From Flagellimonas taeanensis (lineage in GTDB: Bacteria; Bacteroidota; Bacteroidia; Flavobacteriales; Flavobacteriaceae), in the NCBI RefSeq assembly GCF_003584105.1, contig NZ_QXFO01000026.1, positions 62,001-126,000 on the forward strand: a DNA stretch of 64,000 bases, read 5' to 3'. Position 1 is the stretch's first letter; the number at the start of each line of letters is the position of its first letter. The translations under genes and the position numbers were made by a program. Of the stretch, positions 40,490 to 48,701 are shown piece by piece. The notes below the pieces were generated by a model that saw only the letters and a list, made by a program, of their open reading frames with translations, searched no databases and was not told the DNA's origin.

Positions 40490-42610
40490 ATGGCAATATT
40501 AGAGAATATTAGAAAACGGACCACCGTTCTGATCCTTATCATCGGTTTGGCGTTGTTCGCATTTGTAATATCAGGCGTCTTCAGTAGCAACGATTTTGCT
40601 GGGGGCAAAGTAGGTTCCTCGATCGCCGAGGTAAATGGGGAGGATATTTCCATTGACGATTTTAGGACCAAAGTGGAAACCGCTTCCAGGAGCTATGGCC
40701 CAAATTTTTCTTCCACACAGTTGGTGAACATGGTGTACGACCAAGAAGTGCGCAAGGCCCTTTTGAACCAACAGTTCGAGGACTTGGGCATCGATGTGGA
40801 GAGTGATCAGATCATCGAGTTTGTACGAACTTCAGGATACGCTCAGATACCAGACTTTCAGGACGAGAACGGAATCTTCAATGAAGCGGTGTTCAAAAGC
40901 GCCATTGCCGATTGGAGGGCCAACGACCCACTTCGTTACGATGCTTGGTTGCAGGATGAGAAAGCCATTATAGAGGCGGCCAAGGAGCGTATGTACTTCA
41001 ACTTGATCAAAGGAGGCGTTGGTGCCACACTTTCAGAAGGAAAATTTGATTACAAATTGGCGAATGACAAAGTGGATATCCAATATGTACGTGTTCCTTA
41101 TTCCTCTATTCCGGACAGTACCATAGAAGTTTCCAAGAGCGAGATTGAAAAATACATCAACAACCACAAGAAAAGGTTTGAGCAGGACAAGGCCCGTGAC
41201 ATCCGTTTTGTATATTTTGAAGAAAAGCCATCTGCAGAGGATGAGAGCAGTGTAAAAGAGGCCATTACCGCACTATTGGACGATACTGTGGAGTACTCTG
41301 AAGAAACCGATTCCAATGATACCATCGCCGGCTTCAGGAACACTACGGACATGATTGCGTTTTTGGACAGGAATTCTGATGCCAAGTTCGATACCATATA
41401 CAAGGCGAAAAATGAACTTCCCTCAGTTGCCGCAGATACGTTGATGGCCATGGGAGTGGGAGAGATATATGGTCCCTACAAAGACGGTAATTTCTATAAA
41501 ATATCCAAGGTGATGGACAAGAAGGCCAATGGAACTGTAAAGGCCAGCCATATCCTGATTGCTTGGGAAGGTGCGGAACGTGCCAACCCCGCCATTACAA
41601 GGACCAAGGAAGAGGCCGAGACCAAGGCCAAGGAGCTTTTGGCCGAGGCCAAGAAAGAGGGCACTGTGTTCACTGCTTTGGCCAGGGACAATTCAGACGG
41701 TCCTTCAGCACCACGAGGAGGTGATTTGGGGTACTTTCAAGAAGGTATAATGGCAGATGAGTTCAACGATTTTTGCTTTGGAAACCCAACCGGCACCATA
41801 GGATTGGTGGAGACCCAATTTGGGTATCATATCATCAAAGTGGATGACAAGCAGGATGTGATCCAAGTTGCCACATTGGCAAGGGAGATCGAACCTTCCG
41901 AAGAGACCATCAATACCCTGTTCACCGATGCCACCAAGTTCGAGATGGCCGCTTTGGACTCAGAAGCTGAAAATTTTGGGGACATTGCAAGGGAGAGTAA
42001 TTATACCGTAAGGCCCGTGAACAAGATCAAGGAAATGGACGAAAACCTTCCAGGGCTTGGTTCCCAAAGAAGCGTTGTGCAGTGGACATTTAACAAGGAC
42101 ACCAAGGTAGGGGATATCAGACGTTTCAACGTGAACAATGGCTATGCCGTGGTGCAGTTGACCAAAAAATACGATAAAGGCCTTATGGCCCCTGAGGATG
42201 CTTCCGCAACAGCTTTGCCGGAAATACGAAAAGAGCTCAAGGCCGAACAGATTATCGCCGCAAACAAAGGAAAATCCATGGATGCCATTGCTTCTGATAA
42301 CAACGTGACAACGAGCAATGCATCGGCACTGACCGTAAAATCTCCCACTTTGCCCGGAGCAGGTAGGGAGCCTATGGTAGTCGGTACCGCATTTGCCTTG
42401 GGCGAAGGACAGACTTCTGGATTGATCAAAGGAGAAACCGGAGTTTATATGCTCAAAGTAACTAAAAAGACAGAAGCTCCCAATGTGGAGAACTACAGTA
42501 CCTATGCCAACACCTTGCGGGCCAGTACCGCCGCTAGAGTGAGCGGCTCGGTATACAATGCCCTTAAGGACAAGGCAGAGATAGAGGACAACCGCGCAAC
42601 ATTCTATTAG
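40490..42610 (+). CDS. ppiD: PpiD-like periplasmic peptidyl-prolyl isomerase
   Basis: 706 residues from the ATG at 40490 (MAILENIRKRTTVLILIIGL). One N-terminal membrane anchor is followed by a SurA_N-like chaperone region, then a parvulin domain near 350-450: 'GTVKASHILIAWEGAERANP', 'ARDNSDGPSAPRGGDLGYFQ' and 'VETQFGYHIIKVDDK'. It assists folding of secreted and outer-membrane proteins. It is the last gene of the plus-strand string that starts at coaX and is followed by a strong terminator. Confidence 0.92.
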   Translation: MAILENIRKRTTVLILIIGLALFAFVISGVFSSNDFAGGKVGSSIAEVNGEDISIDDFRTKVETASRSYGPNFSSTQLVNMVYDQEVRKALLNQQFEDLGIDVESDQIIEFVRTSGYAQIPDFQDENGIFNEAVFKSAIADWRANDPLRYDAWLQDEKAIIEAAKERMYFNLIKGGVGATLSEGKFDYKLANDKVDIQYVRVPYSSIPDSTIEVSKSEIEKYINNHKKRFEQDKARDIRFVYFEEKPSAEDESSVKEAITALLDDTVEYSEETDSNDTIAGFRNTTDMIAFLDRNSDAKFDTIYKAKNELPSVAADTLMAMGVGEIYGPYKDGNFYKISKVMDKKANGTVKASHILIAWEGAERANPAITRTKEEAETKAKELLAEAKKEGTVFTALARDNSDGPSAPRGGDLGYFQEGIMADEFNDFCFGNPTGTIGLVETQFGYHIIKVDDKQDVIQVATLAREIEPSEETINTLFTDATKFEMAALDSEAENFGDIARESNYTVRPVNKIKEMDENLPGLGSQRSVVQWTFNKDTKVGDIRRFNVNNGYAVVQLTKKYDKGLMAPEDASATALPEIRKELKAEQIIAANKGKSMDAIASDNNVTTSNASALTVKSPTLPGAGREPMVVGTAFALGEGQTSGLIKGETGVYMLKVTKKTEAPNVENYSTYANTLRASTAARVSGSVYNALKDKAEIEDNRATFY

Positions 42611-42632
42611 GATTTGTGGATGAAAAAAATGG

Positions 42633-42661
42633 AAAGCCCCTTTTTTAAAGGGGCTTTTTTT
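42633..42661 (+). terminator. terminator after ppiD
   Basis: AAAGCCCC (42633-42640) pairs with GGGGCTTT (42650-42657) and is followed by a run of T. It ends the coaX-ppiD plus-strand transcript. Confidence 0.8.
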
Positions 42662-42678
42662 ATGCCGACATGTTACAA

Positions 42679-43260
42679 TTACCTACTCTCAGGCTCGTCC
42701 CATTTCATTTTATAGCAAATGGAAAGGATTTTTCCATCAGCATCAACGGTCACTTCGAAGCCCTGCTTGGTCCGGAAATAGGCATCCCGTAGAAAATACC
42801 ACTTGCCGTTGGTAAAAAAGAATTCCCTTTTGTCCGGTTTCCAGGACGGTAAGGGATAGGTCAGGTCCAGCATGCCTTGAAAATAAGGGGCCGTTTGGTC
42901 CGTAAGTTTAAAATCTTCCCGGATGTAACTTTTGAATTTTGGAAGGTCGGTGTCCCCTTGGATCCGCTCAAAGCAACTTACTTTTTCCCCATCATCGATC
43001 ACAATGAACTTATGTATATCGGAGTCCTTTTTGCCATATAGATTTTTGACCTCTTGGGTGATGTGGTATACCTTGTGCTTCAGGATTTGCGCTATGGAGT
43101 CGGCCGGGATTTCCCTATAGGTCATTTCACAACTTTCATTCATGAAGGTGTCGAGACGATGGGTCGAAGGTCCATCCTGTTGGGCAAGGGAAACGAAGGA
43201 TGATAGAAAAAGGATTCCTAAAAGGGATTTGCATGCCAATGATTTATGGATTTGGGTCAT
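42679..43260 (-). CDS. secreted hypothetical protein, 193 aa
   Basis: 193 residues from the ATG at 43260 (MTQIHKSLACKSLLGILFLS), giving a signal peptide cleaved near 'SLAQQDG'. The mature part is mixed alpha/beta with 'DDGEKVSCFERIQGDTDLPK' and 'REFFFTNGKWYFLRDAYFRT'. No domain is recognised. It stands alone, convergent with ppiD across a terminator. Confidence 0.7.
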   Translation of the reverse strand: MTQIHKSLACKSLLGILFLSSFVSLAQQDGPSTHRLDTFMNESCEMTYREIPADSIAQILKHKVYHITQEVKNLYGKKDSDIHKFIVIDDGEKVSCFERIQGDTDLPKFKSYIREDFKLTDQTAPYFQGMLDLTYPLPSWKPDKREFFFTNGKWYFLRDAYFRTKQGFEVTVDADGKILSICYKMKWDEPESR

Positions 43261-43385
43261 ATGGATCAATTGGATTGATGGAACCATCAAACATAGTATC
43301 AATAATCCAGATGATCGGCTCCCAATTGACGGATGCGGGGTTTGGGTTTACGGATGGATGAAAAACTAGAGTAAATGTTAACGAA

Positions 43386-44114
43386 TCACTCTTTAAAAAG
43401 AGCTATGGTATAATCAAGAAGTTCACTGTCCCCGCTTTCGCCATGTCCGGGAACAACCATGGCGGTGTTGGGGTATTTCGATTTGATACGGGAAACCGTT
43501 TGGGACCATGCTGCTACGTTGGCATCCCCCAAAAACCCTTTGCTGGCCCCGATGGATTTTACCAAACAACCCCCGAACATCACATCTTCATGGGGAAAAT
43601 AGGCAATGATATTGTCCTGAGTATGTCCTTCGTCCACAAAGTCGAGGACTACTTTTTTATCCCCCACATGAATTTCCATAAGATCAGTGAACCCATTTTG
43701 GGGACGTTCCCCTTCTTTTTCGGGGAGCAATGCAATGGTCCTTTGATGGGCATACGAGGCAATCCCCTTTTCATGAAAGGTTTTTAACCCACCAAGGCAA
43801 TCATCGTGAAAATGGGTGGCCACAACTGTCCTTACCGAAACATGCTGTGTTTCCAGCCAATCCATAAGTTCTTTGGATACGGCATTGTCCACCGGGGTAT
43901 CCATCACGATGGCTTCCCCATCATCCACTACGATCATCCCATTACAGGCCACTTTTCCGAAACTATCGGTCTCCAGATAGGAGATATGGACATAAATGTG
44001 TTCGGTGAGTTGTACAATCTCCAACGTGTCCGTCTTGAGGGCTATCTGCTTTTCCTTCTTACCACACGAAAATAGGATAAGGACAATCAATAGGGTAAAT
44101 GCACGCTTTTTCAT
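43386..44114 (-). CDS. subclass B1 metallo-beta-lactamase-like lipoprotein
   Basis: 242 residues. A lipoprotein signal (MKKRAFTLLIVLILFSC) precedes the metallo-hydrolase domain. The full B1 zinc set is present: H101, H103 and D105 in 'ATHFHDDCLGG', H164 in 'DEGHTQDNI', C183 in 'FGGCLVKS' and H224 in 'VVPGHGESG'. The zinc-2 Cys and the GGCLVKS lysine are diagnostic of subclass B1, so beta-lactam hydrolysis, possibly carbapenems, is expected. The start overlaps the GHMP kinase stop as ATGA, placing it in the mevalonate operon. Activity is inferred. Confidence 0.9.
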   Translation of the reverse strand: MKKRAFTLLIVLILFSCGKKEKQIALKTDTLEIVQLTEHIYVHISYLETDSFGKVACNGMIVVDDGEAIVMDTPVDNAVSKELMDWLETQHVSVRTVVATHFHDDCLGGLKTFHEKGIASYAHQRTIALLPEKEGERPQNGFTDLMEIHVGDKKVVLDFVDEGHTQDNIIAYFPHEDVMFGGCLVKSIGASKGFLGDANVAAWSQTVSRIKSKYPNTAMVVPGHGESGDSELLDYTIALFKE

Positions 44115-45022
44115 TGGAGGATCATTTTTGAATAGGGAACCATGGTTTCGTACCCTTTTGCCTTGAAGTAGTCCAAGGACGTTTCATCGCCCGTTGCCAA
44201 CACAAAATCCCCGCCCCAGGCACCAAGGCTTTTGACCATCCCAAAATAATCTGGAAAAAGGAGCTCTTTCACAGGAGGTATCCCCAATACTCCGGACAAT
44301 AGGGCCTCGTGTTCCTCCATCAACACCTCAAAATCAGCCAAAGTGGGGGCCAAGATGATCTTTTGGGTGATGTTGGTAATTTTACGGAGCAAAGTTTCCT
44401 TGTCAAATGCTTGTTCCCTATATGCTGCAATGGCCTTTTTACTGCTCTGTTTTTGGTTGAGGTGCACAAACAAAAGGGAATCCTTGAAAACAGGGTCAAA
44501 ATCGATTTCCTTCACATCCGGAGTGCCATTTTTCAATTGGTAGGTGATGGGAGAATGGTGCTGGGCACAAGCAATGTCGTACCCGCTACCGCCAAAGGCA
44601 TCCCATAGAAGTTGGTAGGCATCTACCCTTGCCCACTGGGCCAAATTGTTGATAAGCGTGGACGAAGTGCCAAGCCCCCAGGCACGTGGAAAAGTGAGAT
44701 GCGTCTCCACAGAGAAACCATCGCTGTCCGTCAATAAAAGAGGGTTTTGCGCATTGGCCTCCAAGAGCAGGGTGGTCAATGTTTGGGAAGTCGCCTCATC
44801 GGAAGTGGAAAGTGTGGCCAAATTTTCCAGGTCAAATTTTGCGCTGAACCACACCCTATCTTGCTCATCAAAACTGGTCCATTCCAATATCCCGGTAGAA
44901 CTGGGCATTACCTCTAGGGATTGACCATAACTCGTGGGAATGGCCAGGCCCAGGGCACCATCCAAAATGGCATATTCCCCAGAGAGCAATAGTTTTCCGT
45001 TGCTGTAAAAGGCTTTTTTCAT
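44111..45022 (-). CDS. GYDIA-family GHMP kinase (mevalonate pathway candidate)
   Basis: 303 residues. GHMP kinase motifs are 'GKLLLSGEYAILDGALGL' (N-terminal), 'WGLGTSSTLINNLAQW' (ATP loop) and 'SLGAWGGDFVLATG' (C-terminal glycine loop). 'FGGSGYDIACAQHH' is the family's namesake GYDIA stretch. It follows HMG-CoA reductase with a 4-bp overlap, so it probably phosphorylates mevalonate or a mevalonate phosphate; the exact substrate is not determined by sequence. Confidence 0.87.
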   Translation of the reverse strand: MKKAFYSNGKLLLSGEYAILDGALGLAIPTSYGQSLEVMPSSTGILEWTSFDEQDRVWFSAKFDLENLATLSTSDEATSQTLTTLLLEANAQNPLLLTDSDGFSVETHLTFPRAWGLGTSSTLINNLAQWARVDAYQLLWDAFGGSGYDIACAQHHSPITYQLKNGTPDVKEIDFDPVFKDSLLFVHLNQKQSSKKAIAAYREQAFDKETLLRKITNITQKIILAPTLADFEVLMEEHEALLSGVLGIPPVKELLFPDYFGMVKSLGAWGGDFVLATGDETSLDYFKAKGYETMVPYSKMILQ

Positions 45023-46338
45023 CTCTTCGATTGGATTTTGTCCAAGGCTTCTTTGACCGAGGCATTCGTCACTGTATGGTTCTTGAAATATTCCACAAGT
45101 TGTTTTTTTTCATTTTCCGAGGCTCCCATTTGATTGAGCATGTTGAGCAAGTGCATCTTCATGTGCCCTTTTTGTATGCCCGTGGTCACCAAAGAGCGGA
45201 CCGCCGCAAAATTTTGGGCCAGTCCTGCTACGGCCACGATCCGCATCAATTCCTTGGCCGATGGTTTTTGAAGGATCTCCAGGGCCAATTTGACCAACGG
45301 GTGCAAAGTGGTCAAGCCACCGACCGTGCCAAGGGCGAGGGGCACCTCTATCCAAAACTTAAAAACCCCATCTTCAATTTTGGCATGCGTCAAACTGGAA
45401 TAGCGGCCCTCCTTTGCAGCATAGGCATGCACCCCGGCTTCCACGGCCCTAAAATCGTTCCCCGTTGCGAGCACCACGGCATCAATGCCGTTCATGATGC
45501 CCTTGTTGTGCGTAACGGCACGATAGGGCTCCACTTTGGCAATGTTCACGGCCCGAAGGAATTTTTGCGCAAACTCTTCAGCCGGCATGTCCTTTGTTTC
45601 CAATTGTGCAATCGGGCAACTCACTTCTGCCTTTACCAAACAATGGGGGACATAATTGGAAAGGATGCTCATGACTACCTCGATATTCTTTTCTTCTTCC
45701 GAGAAATCGGTGTGTAACTTGGCCTTTTCCTTCAGGGTTTGGGCAAATTGTTCCAAACAGGAATTGATGAAGTTGGCCCCCATGGCATCCAAGGTCTCAA
45801 AAGTACAGTGCAATTGATGGTACCCCTCTATTTTGTCGCTGAGGTCACGAAGTTCAATATGGTTGATGCCTCCGCCCCGTTTTTCCATATTCTGGGTAAT
45901 GGTGGAAACACTTTGCAGCAGTTCTGGTTTCAGCGTTTCAAAAAAACGGGTCAGCTTTTTTGGGTCACCTTTATAGATAAAATGGACCTGACCCACTTTT
46001 TCTGTGCCCAAGATCTCCGTCTTGAAACCGCCCCTGTCCAACCAAAATTTGGCTGCTTTGCTCGCTGCGGCCACGACCGAACTTTCTTCAATGGCCATGG
46101 GAATGGCATAGATTTCCCCATCGATCAAAAAATTGGGGGCCACAGCAAAGGGCAGGTAGTAGTTGGAAAGCGTATTCTCTATGAATTCATCATGCAGCTT
46201 TTGCACTTGGGGATCCGTGTTCCAATAACGCTCCAGCAGTTGTTTGGAGGTCTTGGGGTCTTCCGTGCAATTTTGGGCGATCCAATCTATTTTTTCCGCT
46301 TTGGAAAGCTTCGAAAATCCTTCAACGGGAGTTTTCAT
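45019..46338 (-). CDS. hydroxymethylglutaryl-CoA reductase, class II type
   Basis: 439 residues from the ATG at 46338 (MKTPVEGFSKLSKAEKIDWI). It makes mevalonate from HMG-CoA. Class II features are a short length without membrane helices, 'IPMAIEESSVVAAASKAAKF' (catalytic Glu), 'THNKGIMNGIDAVVLATGND' (catalytic Lys and Asp) and 'TVGGLTTLHPLVKLAL'. It is the first gene of the mevalonate operon and is divergent from the DPP-IV gene. NADH or NADPH use cannot be read from sequence. Confidence 0.93.
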   Translation of the reverse strand: MKTPVEGFSKLSKAEKIDWIAQNCTEDPKTSKQLLERYWNTDPQVQKLHDEFIENTLSNYYLPFAVAPNFLIDGEIYAIPMAIEESSVVAAASKAAKFWLDRGGFKTEILGTEKVGQVHFIYKGDPKKLTRFFETLKPELLQSVSTITQNMEKRGGGINHIELRDLSDKIEGYHQLHCTFETLDAMGANFINSCLEQFAQTLKEKAKLHTDFSEEEKNIEVVMSILSNYVPHCLVKAEVSCPIAQLETKDMPAEEFAQKFLRAVNIAKVEPYRAVTHNKGIMNGIDAVVLATGNDFRAVEAGVHAYAAKEGRYSSLTHAKIEDGVFKFWIEVPLALGTVGGLTTLHPLVKLALEILQKPSAKELMRIVAVAGLAQNFAAVRSLVTTGIQKGHMKMHLLNMLNQMGASENEKKQLVEYFKNHTVTNASVKEALDKIQSKR

Positions 46339-46449
46339 ATGTGTTCGGTTAAAGGAACCAAATATAAGCATACAATCTTTGATTGTGCTTGATAGGATAC
46401 TTCTGCTAACTTTCCACGGTACATTATGTGTTCCAAAAACACTCGCATT

Positions 46450-46463
46450 GTTGCATTTGCAAC
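46450..46463. promoter_or_regulatory. GTTGCA-TT-TGCAAC inverted repeat in a divergent promoter region
   Basis: Perfect 6-bp half-sites with a 2-bp centre lie between the divergent HMG-CoA reductase and DPP-IV genes. TAAACTTG at 46494-46501 differs by one base from the Bacteroidota -7 element TAnnTTTG and could serve the DPP-IV gene. No TTG was found at the usual spacing. Confidence 0.35.
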
Positions 46464-46526
46464 AGTAAAGTTTATTATTCCGATAAATATTAGTAAACTT
46501 GGGAGTTTTTAATCAATTCTTGCTAC

Positions 46527-48686
46527 ATGAAGAAACCGTTTTTCCTGTTTCTGTCCCTTTTGGGATTTTTGACTTTATCCACAGCACAAAAAAAGAAAAT
46601 AACCCTTGAGGAAATTTGGGGCGGGGCCTTTAGGACCGAATCCATGGATGTGCTCCGTTCCATGGACAATGGTACGCAATACACCATTTTGAACACCGAA
46701 CGTTCGCCCCGGTCCAGCAGTCTGGACAAGTATGATTACGAGACCTTGCAAAAGGTGGAGACCATTGTCGCTTCTTCGGAAAACGTGCCCTATTTTTCAT
46801 CCTACTCGTTCAGTGATGATGAATCCAAGGTGCTTTTGGCCACCGAGGTCGAATCCATTTTCAGGAGATCTACCTTGGGTATTTTTTATGTATACGATAT
46901 AGCCACCAAAGATTTGGTCAAGATTTCGGATACCAAGATCCAAGAACCGACCCTTTCGCCAGATGGCAGCCAAGTAGCCTACGTGCTGGACAACAACCTG
47001 TACATCATGGACCTGAAGGCAAAGACCACCAAGCAAATAACTACCGATGGAAGCAAGGGAACCATCATCAATGGGGTCACCGATTGGGTATATGAGGAGG
47101 AATTCGGATTTGTACGTGCCTTTGAGTGGAACAGCAATGGAACCAAAATAGCCTTCCTGCGGTTCGATGAGACCGAAGTGCCCCATTTTTCCATGGATGT
47201 GTATGGTAAGGAGCTTTACCCCTATCAGCACGAGTTCAAATACCCTAAAGCGGGCGAAAACAATTCCCTGGTCACGCTACACATGTACGATGTGGCCTCT
47301 GGTAAGATTTCCAATGTGGATTTGGACAATGCCTATTACATCCCAAGGATAAAATGGATGAACAACCCGGACCATTTGAGCGTGCAGACCTTGAACCGGC
47401 ACCAAAACGATTTGAAGATGTTCGATGTTAAGGCAACTGATAGTTCTGTTTCTCTTCTGTTAGAGGAAAAGGATGATGCTTATGTAGATATTGATGACGA
47501 CCTCACCTTTTTGGCCGATGACAGTTTTATCTGGACCAGCGAGGCCGATGGATATAACCATCTTTATCTCTACGGAAGGGATGGAAAATTGAAAAACCAG
47601 ATTACACAAGGCCCATGGGAAGTGACCCGATATTATGGATACGACAAAAAGAACAATAGGATTTTTTATCAGTCGGTGGAGAATGGTTCCATCAATCGCG
47701 ATGTGTACAGCATTTCCACGAACGGAAAGAAAAAGAAACGTCTTTCCACCAAAGAGGGAACCAATTCCGCTGCTTTCAGTGCAGACTATACTTACTACAT
47801 CAATACCTTTTCCAATGCCGTTACGCCCTACGAGTTCACTTTGCACAGGGCATCCGATGGCAAATTGGTAAAAGCGATAAAGGACAATTCAGCTTTGTTG
47901 GCCCAATTGGAGGGTTATGAAACTTCACCAAAGGAATTTTCCACCATCAACATCAATGGCCATGACCTGAACATGTGGATGATGAAGCCCGCCGATTTTG
48001 ATCCCAATAAGGAATACCCGCTTTTTATGTTCCAATACAGCGGCCCGGGTTCCCAATCCGTTTCCAACAGTTGGATCAGCACCAACGATTACTGGCACCA
48101 ACTTCTCGCTTCCGAGGGTTACATTGTGGCCTGTGTGGACGGTAGGGGCACCGGACTGAAGGGACGTGATTTCAAGAAATTGACCCAAAAGGAATTGGGC
48201 AAATACGAAGTGGAAGACCAGATTGCCGCAGCCAAGAAGTTGAGCGAGCTTCCCTATATCGATGAGAACAGAACTGGCATTTGGGGATGGAGCTACGGCG
48301 GTTTTATGTCCACCAACTGTATTTTGAAGGGCAACGATGTTTTTGAGATGGCCATTGCCGTGGCGCCCGTGACCTCTTGGCGATTTTACGACTCCATTTA
48401 CACCGAAAGATACATGCAGACACCGCAGGAAAATCCTAGTGGGTATGATGATAATTCCCCTTTCAACTATCCAGAATTGTTGAAAGGAAAATATTTATTG
48501 GTACATGGTTCGGGTGATGACAATGTACATGTACAGAACAGCATGCGCATGATCGAGGCCCTCGTACAGGCCAACAAACCTTTTGATTGGGCCATTTATC
48601 CCGATAAGAACCACGGAATCTATGGAGGCAATACCAGATTGCACTTCTTCAACAAACTGACCAACTTCGTCAAGGAAAATCTATAA
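46527..48686 (+). CDS. dipeptidyl peptidase IV (S9B family)
   Basis: 719 residues with a signal peptide (MKKPFFLFLSLLGFLTLSTA). An N-terminal beta-propeller is followed by an alpha/beta-hydrolase domain. The propeller carries 'DWVYEEEFGFVRAFEW', the double-Glu helix that defines DPP-IV substrate binding. The catalytic Ser (S589) is in 'WGWSYGGFMS', the Asp in 'HGSGDDNVHV' and the His in 'DKNHGIYGG'. It releases X-Pro or X-Ala dipeptides from the N-termini of peptides in the periplasm. The peptide transporter gene starts 15 bp downstream. Confidence 0.95.
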   Translation: MKKPFFLFLSLLGFLTLSTAQKKKITLEEIWGGAFRTESMDVLRSMDNGTQYTILNTERSPRSSSLDKYDYETLQKVETIVASSENVPYFSSYSFSDDESKVLLATEVESIFRRSTLGIFYVYDIATKDLVKISDTKIQEPTLSPDGSQVAYVLDNNLYIMDLKAKTTKQITTDGSKGTIINGVTDWVYEEEFGFVRAFEWNSNGTKIAFLRFDETEVPHFSMDVYGKELYPYQHEFKYPKAGENNSLVTLHMYDVASGKISNVDLDNAYYIPRIKWMNNPDHLSVQTLNRHQNDLKMFDVKATDSSVSLLLEEKDDAYVDIDDDLTFLADDSFIWTSEADGYNHLYLYGRDGKLKNQITQGPWEVTRYYGYDKKNNRIFYQSVENGSINRDVYSISTNGKKKKRLSTKEGTNSAAFSADYTYYINTFSNAVTPYEFTLHRASDGKLVKAIKDNSALLAQLEGYETSPKEFSTININGHDLNMWMMKPADFDPNKEYPLFMFQYSGPGSQSVSNSWISTNDYWHQLLASEGYIVACVDGRGTGLKGRDFKKLTQKELGKYEVEDQIAAAKKLSELPYIDENRTGIWGWSYGGFMSTNCILKGNDVFEMAIAVAPVTSWRFYDSIYTERYMQTPQENPSGYDDNSPFNYPELLKGKYLLVHGSGDDNVHVQNSMRMIEALVQANKPFDWAIYPDKNHGIYGGNTRLHFFNKLTNFVKENL

Positions 48687-48701
48687 TCAAAAACTAATAG
48701 T

